NCBI RefSeq assembly: GCF_002592045.1
Contig: NZ_MEJG01000003.1
Coordinates: forward strand, 62,001-126,000
Length of the DNA stretch: 64,000 nucleotides
Origin: Parasaccharibacter apium
Lineage (GTDB): Bacteria > Pseudomonadota > Alphaproteobacteria > Acetobacterales > Acetobacteraceae
Direction of reading: 5' to 3'
Within the stretch, counting starts at the first letter, position 1. The number at the start of each line of letters is the position of its first letter. Of the stretch, positions 19,018 to 28,178 are shown piece after piece. The notes beneath the pieces were generated by a model. The model saw only the letters and a program-made list of their open reading frames with translations, had not been told where the DNA came from and did not search any database. The position numbers and the translations under genes were made by a program.

Positions 19018-19491
19018 GTGCAGAAAAGCCCTATGACCGCCCAAGGATTAAAACGCCTTGAGGATGAATTACGCCAATTAAAATCTGAAGAACGCCCCGC
19101 TGTCATTCGTGCCATTGCTGAGGCTCGCTCTCATGGCGACCTCTCCGAAAATGCCGAGTATCATGCCGCGCGCGAGCGTCAATCCTTTATCGAAGGCCGG
19201 GTGTTGGAGCTAGAGAGCCTCATCTCCACCGCAGAAGTGATCGACCCATCCACCCTCTCTGGTGACCGCATCCAGTTCGGCGCCACAGTAGAGCTTGTGG
19301 ATGAGGAAACCGACCAAGAAAAAACCTATCAAATTGTCGGTGCTCACGAAGCTGACATTAAGCAGAACCGTATTTCTATCTCCTCCCCCCTTGCCAAAGC
19401 CCTCATTGGGAAGGAAGTTGGGGAGAGCGTCTCCGTCCCCGCACCGGGGGGTGACCGCACTTACGAAGTTTTGAAAGTGACGTATAAATAA
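19018..19491 (+). CDS. greA: Transcription elongation factor GreA
   Basis: GreA rescues backtracked RNA polymerase by stimulating transcript cleavage through the secondary channel. I chose GTG 19018 because it gives [18 protein letters not shown], aligned with the family N-terminus (M-Q-x-x-P-M-T), a length of 157 residues, and GAGG nine bases upstream. A GTG at 19003 would add five residues and ATG 19033 would remove five. The coiled-coil tip carries the acidic cleavage residues in [17 protein letters not shown], and the C-terminal FKBP-like domain ends in [14 protein letters not shown]. The stop overlaps the ilvA start as TAATG, so the two are likely translated together. Confidence 0.95.
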   Translation: MQKSPMTAQGLKRLEDELRQLKSEERPAVIRAIAEARSHGDLSENAEYHAARERQSFIEGRVLELESLISTAEVIDPSTLSGDRIQFGATVELVDEETDQEKTYQIVGAHEADIKQNRISISSPLAKALIGKEVGESVSVPAPGGDRTYEVLKVTYK

Positions 19492-20711
19492 TGCCGGACC
19501 CTGCTTCTCATCCCAGCCTCAGCTTTACTGACGTCCAAGACGCCCAAAAGCGCATTGCCAGCACCATTGCTCGTACCCCCACCATTAGCAATGTGGCACT
19601 CTCCCGGCTGACAGAAGCAGAGATTATTATCAAGCTAGAGAACCTCCAAGCCATTGGCTCCTTTAAAGAGCGCGGGGCCGCAAACCGCATGGCCCTCCTC
19701 ACCAAGGAAGAGCGCAAGCACGGGGTTATCACCGTCTCGGCGGGTAATCATGCTCAGGGTGTGGGGCGGCAAGCTAGCTTGCTTGGCATCCAAGCAACCA
19801 TTGTGATGCCGCGCTTCACCCCTGCCACAAAAGTCGCCGCCACAAAAAGCTGGGGCGCACGCGTTGTATTAGCCGGCGATAATTTTGATGAAGCCGTACA
19901 AACGGCAGAAAAAATTCGCCACGAAGAAGGCCAAACGCTCGTCCATCCCTTCAATGACCCTGCCGTCATCGCAGGGCAAGGCACCTGCGCTTTGGAGATG
20001 ATTGAGGACGCCCCTCCGCTTGATGCTATTGTCGTGCCTATTGGTGGTGGTGGCCTCATGGCAGGCTTTGTCACCGTACTCAAGCAACTCAGCCCCAACA
20101 CCAAGCTTTATGGCGTACAGGTAGAGGGATATTCCCCCCTTGGGGCCTACCCTGCCCCGCTGCGCTCTGTCCCCGGTGGCCCGACCATTGCAGAAGGGAT
20201 CGCTGTTGTGCAGCCGGGCAACCATTGTTTGGATGTCATCGGCAAACATATTGATGGCGTATTTGTTGTTAATGAGCTCCAAGTAGAAGGGGCCATCACC
20301 ACCCTTGCCGAAAAAGCCCGCCAAGTGGGCGAAGGGGCTGGCGCGGCTCCCCTCGCTGCGATTTTAGCCCATCATGACCTCTTTAAAGGCAAGCGGGTCG
20401 GCTTCCCCATCTCTGGTGGGAACATCAATGCCCGTATTCTTGCCCATGTCATCCTCCGCTCCCTCCTGCGGGAAGGGCGCATCCTGCGGCTTATCTTCCA
20501 AATCCCCGACCGTCCCGGCCTCCTTGCCGCTATCTCCGAGAAGATTGGCAGCTATGGCGGCAATATCATTGAGGTCTCCCACCATCGCCTCTTTGCTGCT
20601 CCTTCTGTGCAGACAGCGGAGCTCGTTGTGATGATTGAAGCCCGGGATACAGAACATGCTCTCGAGATTGAGCGTGAACTCTCCTGCCATTATCATGTGG
20701 AGCGGGATTAA
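19491..20711 (+). CDS. ilvA: Threonine ammonia-lyase with one C-terminal ACT domain
   Basis: A PLP enzyme that deaminates threonine (and serine) to 2-oxobutanoate, the first step to isoleucine. The 406 residues show the PLP-binding K59 in SFKERGAANRM, SAGNHAQGVG near residue 83, the glycine-rich phosphate loop PIGGGGLMAGF near 182, and the late FPISGGNINARIL. A single ACT-type regulatory domain covers about residues 330-403 (LIFQIPDRPGLLAAISEKIG). This is the one-ACT type, distinct from the longer two-ACT E. coli IlvA, so control by isoleucine may differ. The start overlaps the greA stop by one base. Confidence 0.93.
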   Translation: MPDPASHPSLSFTDVQDAQKRIASTIARTPTISNVALSRLTEAEIIIKLENLQAIGSFKERGAANRMALLTKEERKHGVITVSAGNHAQGVGRQASLLGIQATIVMPRFTPATKVAATKSWGARVVLAGDNFDEAVQTAEKIRHEEGQTLVHPFNDPAVIAGQGTCALEMIEDAPPLDAIVVPIGGGGLMAGFVTVLKQLSPNTKLYGVQVEGYSPLGAYPAPLRSVPGGPTIAEGIAVVQPGNHCLDVIGKHIDGVFVVNELQVEGAITTLAEKARQVGEGAGAAPLAAILAHHDLFKGKRVGFPISGGNINARILAHVILRSLLREGRILRLIFQIPDRPGLLAAISEKIGSYGGNIIEVSHHRLFAAPSVQTAELVVMIEARDTEHALEIERELSCHYHVERD

Positions 20712-20732
20712 CTGCCTTTCTCCACGAACTAT

Positions 20733-20780
20733 CCCAAAGGAGCGTTCAGGCACTAAATATGCACACACCGTGCCTTTGGG
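20733..20780. other. Interrupted inverted repeat after ilvA
   Basis: The right arm GTGCCTTTGGG pairs with a split left arm, CCCAAAG and GGCAC separated by nine extra bases, around a 16-base loop. It lies at the boundary where base composition turns AT-rich. No T-run follows on the plus strand, so its role as terminator for ilvA is uncertain. Confidence 0.35.
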
Positions 20781-20850
20781 GAAAAGTCTACCATTTAATG
20801 TATTACATGAACAGATTGATATTTCAACAAAAAACAAATATCTACATGGC

Positions 20851-22439
20851 ATGATTAACACACAAAAAGCCAAGCCTCTCTTCTCATATAATTTTTACGC
20901 GTGCCCCTTATGCATAATCTTTTTCTTATTAAATATATATGTTTTATTGCACGAAGGTGATGATGTACATTTTTCATTCATAAGTGTAATAGGAGGTTTT
21001 TTCTAGCACCATTACTACTTTCTTCAGGTCGTTTTATAGCTTTATTATGTACCCCTTTACTATTATCCTTTTCATTATTCGAAGCTTATACAGCCAATAA
21101 ATATGATCTAATTACACGCCCGATACTGCGAGCTATTGCGGGGACAAACCAACATGAAGCATTTTCTATGCTTGCATCATATGGTGTTTTTCCTCCCCTT
21201 ATCTTATTAACATTTTTTATCTTTATAACATGGTTAACCTATAAAGCCGCGTCTCTAAAGCTAGTTCTTCTTGGTCTTAGTGCCATTATTCTCAGCATAA
21301 CCCTCACAGAAGCGTGGCATAAAACCAATCGTCAACAGCCAGAGACACAACGCTACAACATAAGCGAACGAGGCCATTGGCTCCGCTATTTCTTCCCCGG
21401 TATCATGGGGGATCTTATCTATATGACGACTTTATATATTAGTTCGGATAATCGTCCTTCCCTTCCCCATCTTGAGCAAAACTCTTCTATTGTTGGCAAA
21501 CTACCCCTTAAGGAAAAAAATGTTATTCTCATCATTGGGGAATCAGCATTCTCTGGTCACCATAGTACTTACGGCTACACACTGCACAATACGACCCCTT
21601 ATATGAAGGGTCTCTCTGACGAAGGGGAGCTCTGCGTCGTACCGACAGTACATTCTGGAGCAAACATGACACGCCTAGCCGTGCCTATGCTCCTATCGTT
21701 TTACGAACCCACAGAGCAACAACGTCTATATAATGAAAAAAATCTCATCGAATTAGCACGTGACAATGGTTACCAAACATCTTGGATATCCTCTCAAGAA
21801 GGTACGGGAGAATATGCAAGGCCTTATGGCTACTTGTCTGAGTATAGCGACTTCATTGTCCGGCAAGATTACCATGCCAGCGAGAATCACGTGGACTGGC
21901 ACGATGAATCTTTGCTTCCTATTGTAGAAAAACGTTTTTCTACACCCTCACCATATAACTTCTTTATTATCCACCTTACCGGAAGCCACTCTCGCTATGA
22001 AGATGACGTAACGAAAGAGGATATCCAAGCCCTCCCAAAGGCTAATGCTTATGACAAAAGCCTTCATAGGACTGATCGCATCCTCCACCAAATTATAGAC
22101 TTAGCGGATAAACACTTAAAAGATTACGTTTTACTGTATCTTTCCGACCACGGGGAAATCGTTGATGGACCAGTGAAAGGACATAGCATACAATATGGCG
22201 GTAAGGACCAGTATAAAATACCTTTTTATATAAAGTCTAATACAGATCATTACTGTCAACAAGCTGAATCTATGAGAAACTCACGCGGGCAATATTCCTC
22301 TATTATGACGAAATTCCTCATCTTAGAAATGCTCGGTTACAAAATAAAAGAAGACACCTTAAAGAGTTACTATAATCACGATGAAGTCCTACATTCTGAT
22401 GGTGTTGTTTATGACTACGACCACTTGCCCCATCGATAA
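20851..22439 (+). pseudogene. Phosphoethanolamine transferase (EptA-like), split by -1 frameshift in T6
   Basis: Enzymes of this family move phosphoethanolamine from phosphatidylethanolamine to lipid A or other envelope glycans, lowering the negative surface charge. Frame 1 starts at ATG 20851 and encodes 51 residues with one membrane helix and half of a second, then stops at TAG 21004. Another frame (open from 20964) carries the remaining 478 residues. Joining them at the T run 20997-21002 gives 529 residues, five membrane helices and a periplasmic sulfatase-fold domain, the normal family layout. The nucleophile is Ser232 in IIGESAFSGHHS rather than the usual Thr; LSDHGE is near residue 433. 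The gene is notably AT-rich compared with its neighbours, suggesting acquisition. No good ribosome-binding site precedes ATG 20851. An intact downstream start at 21168 would lack three helices. Confidence 0.8.
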
Positions 22440-22459
22440 TGCCTTTAATCCTCTCCTTC

Positions 22460-22855
22460 CTATTCTGGCACAAAATGTAAGGCTAAGCCGTTTGTGCAAT
22501 AACGTAATCCCGTTGGTTGGGGGCCATCGGGAAAAACATGGCCGAGATGACCATGACAGCCCGTGCAATAAATCTCGACCCGCTGCATCCCTAGGCTAAA
22601 ATCGCTTCGTTCCCCCACGGCACCAGGTTCTGCGTGGAAGAAGGAGGGCCAACCAGAGCCGCTCTCATATTTTGTGTTCGCGTTAAATAGCCGCGCCCCA
22701 CAAGCGGCACATTCATAATGGCCGGGGCGTTTTTCATCATTCAACGGGCTGGAGCCGGGCGGCTCGGTGCCGCGCTCATACAAAATATGCTTCTGCGCCT
22801 CACTTAACGGGCCACAACCACAATGATGAGCCGAAGTCTTGTTATGCTCTTTCAT
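22460..22855 (-). CDS. msrB: Peptide-methionine (R)-S-oxide reductase MsrB
   Basis: MsrB reduces methionine-R-sulfoxide in oxidised proteins. The ATG at 22855 gives 131 residues, the normal length; longer in-frame starts add an unrelated 31-residue extension. The catalytic cysteine is C120 in RYCTNGLALHF. Two zinc-binding CxxC pairs are present, CAAC and CTGC, the latter in YCTGCHGHLGHVF. ESGSGWPSFF is the substrate-site signature. A histidine/cysteine-rich start (HHCGCG) is unusual. It converges with the phosphoethanolamine transferase gene (20 bases apart) and diverges from envC across 132 bases. Confidence 0.95.
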   Translation of the reverse strand: MKEHNKTSAHHCGCGPLSEAQKHILYERGTEPPGSSPLNDEKRPGHYECAACGARLFNANTKYESGSGWPSFFHAEPGAVGERSDFSLGMQRVEIYCTGCHGHLGHVFPDGPQPTGLRYCTNGLALHFVPE

Positions 22856-22987
22856 AATCTCATTCCCCCATACTCTGGACAGACCAACCCGCCTCCGCCA
22901 GATTAGGGCTATCTGCTCCACAATCACCGGCATGATGTCATAACGCATTCTTACTTTTACAAGCCCTATGATAAACTCCGCAGAGCT

Positions 22988-24238
22988 ATGCTCTTAAAAT
23001 ACATCTCCCGTTTCTGGCTGGTTGGCTTCGCGGCAATCATAATGTGCTGTCCCTTCCATGCAGCCGCCTCCAAGGCAGTGCGGGCCTCCACCAGCGCGAT
23101 ACAAACTAAACGCCAAGCTTTGCAGCAGCTTCTTGCCCGTAAGGCACGCCTCCTCCAACAAGAGGAGGACAATACCCGCAAAGCCGAAACCCAAGCGCAT
23201 TTAACAGCCCGTCAACTGGCCCAACTCCGCCAAAAACAAGCTCTCCTAGCCCATCAACATGCCCGTGTGGAGGCTCGTTTAGCAGCCCTCTCGCAACAGC
23301 TGGCTCAACTCACATCGGGAGAGACGCATATCCAAGCCCAAGAACATGCCATTTTAGCCGATGAAGCCACACGCCTGCCCGCATTACGGCAGCTTGATAC
23401 AACGCCCGAACTCGCTTTGCTTATGCCTACAGATGGCCCAGCAGATAACCCCGCCCTCCCTTTCGCGCTTCTCACGCTGCGTCAACAGCAAAACCAAGAG
23501 GCCATGACCCGCGCCCTCCAGCAAGAAGCGCAACTTCATGACCAACAAAAAACATTAACCACCCAAAGCCGCACCATGGCCGTGCAGGAAGGCCGCCTCC
23601 AAACCCGCCAAACTCTGGCAGAAAATCGCACCCAACATGCTGAAAAACTTTCAGAGCAAGCCCAACAAGCGCTCCTGCGCCAACAAGCCCTCCTCACACA
23701 AGCACGCCAAAGTACGGAGGCCCTTACAGCCATCATCACAAAATTAGCCCAACAAGAAGCCAACACACGCCGCCGTTTAAAAGCGGAGAAACAGCATTTC
23801 CATAAGCTGCATCAACAGCATGAAGAACAACTGGTGGATGAGCAAACCCGCACCCTATCCAACCCCGGTAAAGGCTTGCAGCACGGGGCCGCTCATGCCC
23901 CTGTTCAAGGCCGCATCGTCACCCAATGGGCCCAACCAACCGAGGCTGGCCCTGCAACAGGCTTAACCTATCAAACTGCCCCCTCTGCCCCAGTTATAGC
24001 CCCCTGCACAGGGCAGATGCTCTTTACAGGGGCATTCCGCTCCTTTGGGCCAATGGTGATTTTAGATTGTGGGCAAAAACAACGGCTTGTCCTCGCAGGG
24101 TTAGGGACAATCGCCCTCCATACAGGGCAGGCCGTACAGCAAGGCGCGCTTATTGGGCATATGCCTACACAACATCCTTTGTTATTTGTCCAACTCCGCC
24201 ATGGGACGAAGCTCATCAACCCAGCAGCGTTTTTCTAA
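22988..24238 (+). CDS. envC: EnvC-like murein hydrolase activator
   Basis: A periplasmic coiled-coil protein with a C-terminal LytM (peptidase M23-like) domain. EnvC homologues switch on amidases during cell separation. The 416-residue product has a signal peptide (MLLKYISRFW to about AAAS at 28), then roughly 240 residues of Gln/Ala/Leu-rich coiled coil, then a LytM domain from about 290 (APVQGRIVTQWAQPT, then PVIAPCTGQMLFTGAF). The zinc ligands of active M23 enzymes are missing: the final motif reads LLFVQLRHGTKLINP and no HxxxD is seen. This fits an activator, not an endopeptidase. ctpA follows about 155 bases later. Confidence 0.85.
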   Translation: MLLKYISRFWLVGFAAIIMCCPFHAAASKAVRASTSAIQTKRQALQQLLARKARLLQQEEDNTRKAETQAHLTARQLAQLRQKQALLAHQHARVEARLAALSQQLAQLTSGETHIQAQEHAILADEATRLPALRQLDTTPELALLMPTDGPADNPALPFALLTLRQQQNQEAMTRALQQEAQLHDQQKTLTTQSRTMAVQEGRLQTRQTLAENRTQHAEKLSEQAQQALLRQQALLTQARQSTEALTAIITKLAQQEANTRRRLKAEKQHFHKLHQQHEEQLVDEQTRTLSNPGKGLQHGAAHAPVQGRIVTQWAQPTEAGPATGLTYQTAPSAPVIAPCTGQMLFTGAFRSFGPMVILDCGQKQRLVLAGLGTIALHTGQAVQQGALIGHMPTQHPLLFVQLRHGTKLINPAAFF

Positions 24239-24260
24239 AGACGGTAACCCTCCTGTAACG

Positions 24261-24281
24261 GAAACCCCTCTTGGGAGTTTC
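24261..24281 (+). other. Small hairpin between envC and ctpA
   Basis: GAAACCCC, a four-base loop and GGGAGTTTC form a compact stem with one unpaired base, 22 bases after the envC stop. No T-run follows, so it may slow rather than end transcription into ctpA. Confidence 0.35.
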
Positions 24282-24394
24282 ACCACAACGCAAAACACTG
24301 TAAGGTTATTAACACTCTCTTCGGGCGTAGCACCCTTGCACTGCGACGCCCCAACATGATGGTTACGTTACGACTTAAAAGGAATAGACCGACC

Positions 24395-25915
24395 ATGAAC
24401 TTCCGTGCTGGCCTTATGCTAGGTCTTGCCTGTTCGACAATAGGTGTTGCCTCTGGCGTGTTTCTTGCCAGCCGTCCAGCCCTACTTCCCCCTGCATGGG
24501 CGGAAGATAGTGCCCATAAAGACGCCACCAACGCCGCGAGTAACAGCGATTCCAACAATGCTGAGACAGTCCGTATGCTGACCTTACTCGGCACGGTGAT
24601 GGATATTGCTCATTCCGAATATGTCACCCCTTTGCCGAATAAGAAGCTCATCCGCAATGCCATTGATGGGATGATTAGCAACCTCGACCCTCACTCCTCC
24701 TACATGGATGCACAGCAGCTTAAAGACATGCAGGATGAGATGTCCGGTCAATTTGGCGGCCTCGGCTTGCAAGTCCAAGGGGATGCGGGGCATGTACGCG
24801 TTGTCTCCCCCATTGATGATACACCTGCAGCACGGGCGGGGATTCAATCAGGCGATGTTATCACCATGGTGGATAATAAAAGCATTGCCGACCTCACTTT
24901 AGACCAAGCCGTCCGCAAGATGCGCGGTAAACCGGGGACACAAATTATCCTCACCATCTTGCGCCCCAAAACGGGCAAAGTGCAGACCATCACCCTTAAG
25001 CGAGAGATTATCCATGTCCAGATTGTCCGCTCTGCTCTTTATGGGCGCGTGGGCTATATCCGCTTGAGTGAGTTTGATGATGATGCGGAAAAAGAGCTCC
25101 ATAAAGCCTATGTAAAGCTCGTACAATCCGTTGCTAAAACACCCGGTAAAACACTAAGCGGGCTGATTTTAGACCTCCGCTCCGACCCTGGTGGGAAGCT
25201 CGACCAAGCCATTGCCGTCTCCCGCGATTTTGTCAAAGATGGGGAGATTGTCTCCATCCGTGGCCGCCATCCAGAGGGGAACCAGCATTGGGATGGTGTA
25301 GGTAAAGATATTACCCACGGCTTGCCGATTATCGTCCTCACCAATGCAGGCTCGGCCTCAGCCAGTGAGATTGTCTCTGGGGCGTTAAAAGACCATCATC
25401 GCGGGATGATTATGGGGGAGCGCACCTTTGGGAAAGGCTCCGTCCAAACCATCATCCCTATTGCCGACCAAGGGGCCATCCGCCTGACAACAGCGCGTTA
25501 TTACACACCCTCTGGCCGCTCGATTCAGGGGTTGGGCATTACGCCAGATATCCCCGTTTTAGCCAGCCGGGATGATGATACGCTCTTCACCTTCCATGAG
25601 GCGGACCTCGCCCATACCATCACCAACACAGATGGCAAATTACCCAAAGAGACCCCTCGTACGGACCTCCCCGCCCTTGCGAAGACAGTCGAACGACTGC
25701 CCCCCGCAAAATGGCCGAGTTTTGACCCCACAAAACCGGAGACGGACTTCCAGCTTCAGCAAGCCCTACATCTCCTCAATGCGATGGCTGGCGGGGCCGA
25801 TGCCGCCCATGAGGCTAGCTTGCTAGCCCACCCGCAAGTGCCTGCTCAAGCGCATGAGGCCACATCAACGGCTAAAAATGACGCTGCCAAACCGGGGAAA
25901 GAGCATCATGATTAA
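24395..25915 (+). CDS. ctpA: C-terminal processing peptidase CtpA (S41 family)
   Basis: A periplasmic serine protease with a PDZ domain that trims or degrades proteins from their C-termini. In several Gram-negatives it controls peptidoglycan hydrolases. I start at ATG 24395, which has AAAAGGAA ten bases upstream and gives 506 residues with a signal peptide ending PPAWA. ATG 24356 or 24359 would add 12-13 residues. The PDZ covers about residues 85-165 (GLGLQVQGDAGHVRVVSPID). The catalytic serine lies in GSASASEIVSGAL and the lysine in ERTFGKGSVQT. A roughly 120-residue low-complexity tail follows. The last codons overlap the rppH start by 8 bases. The envC-ctpA pairing is common in alphaproteobacteria. 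Confidence 0.94.
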   Translation: MNFRAGLMLGLACSTIGVASGVFLASRPALLPPAWAEDSAHKDATNAASNSDSNNAETVRMLTLLGTVMDIAHSEYVTPLPNKKLIRNAIDGMISNLDPHSSYMDAQQLKDMQDEMSGQFGGLGLQVQGDAGHVRVVSPIDDTPAARAGIQSGDVITMVDNKSIADLTLDQAVRKMRGKPGTQIILTILRPKTGKVQTITLKREIIHVQIVRSALYGRVGYIRLSEFDDDAEKELHKAYVKLVQSVAKTPGKTLSGLILDLRSDPGGKLDQAIAVSRDFVKDGEIVSIRGRHPEGNQHWDGVGKDITHGLPIIVLTNAGSASASEIVSGALKDHHRGMIMGERTFGKGSVQTIIPIADQGAIRLTTARYYTPSGRSIQGLGITPDIPVLASRDDDTLFTFHEADLAHTITNTDGKLPKETPRTDLPALAKTVERLPPAKWPSFDPTKPETDFQLQQALHLLNAMAGGADAAHEASLLAHPQVPAQAHEATSTAKNDAAKPGKEHHD

Positions 25916-26405
25916 CAGAGACGCCCTCGCTTATCGGCCTAATGTCGGCATTGTCCTTTTTAACGATAAGGGCGAGATTTTTATGGGCCGCCGCGCTGAC
26001 CTTGCGGAGGGGATTTGGCAATTCCCCCAAGGGGGGATTGATGAAGGGGAAAGCCCCGAGACAGCCGTTTGGCGCGAAATGAAAGAGGAAATCGGCACGA
26101 ATAAGGCCGTTATGCTTGGCAAACGGGATGGTTGGCTCCTCTACGACCTTCCCGACCATCTCATCGGTAAAGCCCTTGGCGGGCAATATCGGGGGCAAAA
26201 GCAGCAATGGTTCCTATTCCGCTTTACCGGGCAAGACAGCGACATCAAGCTTGATACATTTGATGAGGTCGAGTTCACCACATGGCGATGGGTGCCCCCA
26301 CAGGATATTCTAAGCGGCCAGTATAATTTGGGCTTTAAAAAAGAGGTTTATGAGCGTCTCTTACCCAATGTACTTGCCCTTTATCAGGCATCTTCTAACA
26401 TTTGA
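25908..26405 (+). CDS. rppH: RNA pyrophosphohydrolase RppH (Nudix)
   Basis: RppH removes pyrophosphate from 5'-triphosphate mRNA ends and so triggers RNase E decay. The ATG at 25908 overlaps the ctpA stop (ATGATTAA), has GGGGAAAGAG upstream, and gives 165 residues starting at the conserved AYRPNVGIVL. The Nudix box is complete: GGIDEGESPETA followed by REMKEEIG near residues 40-60. WQFPQGG and the later QQWFLFRF segment mark RppH/IalA rather than other Nudix enzymes. Its 3' end overlaps that of the convergent ABC exporter by 22 bases, so antisense pairing of the two transcripts is possible. Confidence 0.94.
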   Translation: MINRDALAYRPNVGIVLFNDKGEIFMGRRADLAEGIWQFPQGGIDEGESPETAVWREMKEEIGTNKAVMLGKRDGWLLYDLPDHLIGKALGGQYRGQKQQWFLFRFTGQDSDIKLDTFDEVEFTTWRWVPPQDILSGQYNLGFKKEVYERLLPNVLALYQASSNI

Positions 26406-28156
26406 GCCTTCACAAGCCGGGCATAAAGTCCGGCTTGAGCCATAAGCTGGGTATGTGTTCCCTGCTCTATGATGCGGCCTTGGTCCATCACCACGATAAG
26501 ATCCGCCATTTGCACGGTAGAGAGACGATGAGCCACCATCACCGTTGTGCGCCCCTGCCGAAGCTGAGCTAAAGCGTGTTGCACGCGGGCTTCATTCTCG
26601 GAATCCAGCGCGCTTGTGGCTTCATCCAGCAAAAGCAAGCGCGGATTACGCAGCAAAGCCCGTGCCAGCATGATACGTTGCCGCTGCCCACCAGAGAGCC
26701 TCAACCCACCGGGACCGATGACCGTCTCTAACCCTTGGGGGAGCTGGTGCACAAAATCCAACGCGTCTATTTGGCAAAGCGCATCAAGCTCCGCTTTTGT
26801 AGCAGACGGGCGGCCGATATGGATGTTCTCCCGCACACTCATATCAAATAAGGATGTCTCTTGGCTGACATAGCCCACATGGTCCCGCAAGCTAGCCAAA
26901 GTTAAGCCGCGTATATCCACACCCTCTAGGGTAATGGCCCCTTCTGTAACATCAAATAACCGCGGGATAAGGGCCAACATGGTGGACTTCCCCGCCCCGC
27001 TTGGCCCTACAAGAGCTACGCTTTGACCCGGTTGAATCTCTAACGTGACATGCTGCACCCCGTAATGACCATCAGCATAACGATAGGCTACATCTTTAAA
27101 AATGAGATGCCCCGGCCCCTCTGGTAACATACGCGCATGGGGGGCATCGCTTATCTTGATAGGCTCATCTAACACGGCAAAAATACGCCCTAACCCCGCT
27201 AGTCCCTCCTGCATGGAGGTATTGAGCGACCCTAACGCCCGCAAAGGACGAGACGCAGCGAATAACGCCGCGATAAAGGCTGTAAAATCGCCCAAACTGG
27301 CCCCACCCATAGCCGCACGCCAGCCCGCAAAACCCAGCACGAAGGCAATCGCCACCCCGCCAATAACCTCCAACATCGGGTCCAGACGTGCCCGATAACA
27401 CGCAATATGCAGGAATGTATCATGCAGCCGGTCCAAGGCTTTGCCGATACGGCGATGCTCATGTCCCTCCATCCGATAAATACGGATTTGTCGCGCCAGA
27501 GAGAGGCTCTCTGTCAAAAGGGCAGCAGCATCCCCCACTTGCTCTTGCATCCCCCCAGAGGCACGCCGCACGCGTCGTCCTAATTTCTGCACCGGGATAA
27601 TCGCCAGCGGATAGAGGATAACAGCGATAACGCTCAACTCCCAATCCGTCCAAATCATCGAGGCAACAAGCCCGATAATGGTCACCACATCCCCCAACGC
27701 ATTGACCGAGCGTGTTAAGGCTTCCCGCATGGCCAAAGCATCTGTTGTAAAACGTGCTGCCCAACGGGCGGGGGCGTCTTGCTCTATCTGTGCAATATCG
27801 GCCCCCAGAACATGGGTAAACATCCGCTCCTGCAACCGCCGCACAATCTGCAACACTAATGTTTGCACACATACATTCTGCCCATATTGAGCAAGAGCCT
27901 TCGCCCCCGTAACCACAACCACCAAAAGAGGGATTTGGTAGAGAATACGGCGATCATGCGCGGTGAACATGTCAATCGCCTTTTTGATGACGAGCGGATA
28001 AGCCGCTGTCAGCAAGGCCATAGCAAGGGTCAACACCAACACCGCTAAAAGCTGGAGTTTATTATGAGCAATATCCTCCCGCCATAATCGCCGCATGAGA
28101 GAGAGGCTGGCCTCGCGTGCTTTAGGGTCAGGCTGTTTGGCGGTGGGATGTGTCAT
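26384..28156 (-). CDS. MsbA-like ABC exporter (TMD-NBD fusion)
   Basis: A half-size ABC exporter that should work as a homodimer in the inner membrane. The ATG at 28156 gives 590 residues; an in-frame start further upstream would overlap cca. Six membrane helices occupy about residues 35-310, followed by an ATPase domain with Walker A GPSGAGKST, Q-loop YVSQETSLFD, signature LSGGQRQR, Walker B LLLLDEATSALD and the H-loop VMVAHRLSTV. The closest characterised relatives flip lipid A (MsbA) or export lipids or peptides; the substrate here is not proven. It ends the DUF1285-cca-ABC cluster, 22 bases after cca. Confidence 0.88.
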   Translation of the reverse strand: MTHPTAKQPDPKAREASLSLMRRLWREDIAHNKLQLLAVLVLTLAMALLTAAYPLVIKKAIDMFTAHDRRILYQIPLLVVVVTGAKALAQYGQNVCVQTLVLQIVRRLQERMFTHVLGADIAQIEQDAPARWAARFTTDALAMREALTRSVNALGDVVTIIGLVASMIWTDWELSVIAVILYPLAIIPVQKLGRRVRRASGGMQEQVGDAAALLTESLSLARQIRIYRMEGHEHRRIGKALDRLHDTFLHIACYRARLDPMLEVIGGVAIAFVLGFAGWRAAMGGASLGDFTAFIAALFAASRPLRALGSLNTSMQEGLAGLGRIFAVLDEPIKISDAPHARMLPEGPGHLIFKDVAYRYADGHYGVQHVTLEIQPGQSVALVGPSGAGKSTMLALIPRLFDVTEGAITLEGVDIRGLTLASLRDHVGYVSQETSLFDMSVRENIHIGRPSATKAELDALCQIDALDFVHQLPQGLETVIGPGGLRLSGGQRQRIMLARALLRNPRLLLLDEATSALDSENEARVQHALAQLRQGRTTVMVAHRLSTVQMADLIVVMDQGRIIEQGTHTQLMAQAGLYARLVKAQMLEDA

Positions 28157-28178
28157 GCCCCCCGTCTTAGCAGGCTCT

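Noticed and set aside
20991-20996. AGGAGG as ribosome-binding site for a separate downstream gene
   Set aside because: No ATG, GTG or TTG occurs at a usable distance in the frame that continues; the frameshift explanation accounts for all five membrane helices.
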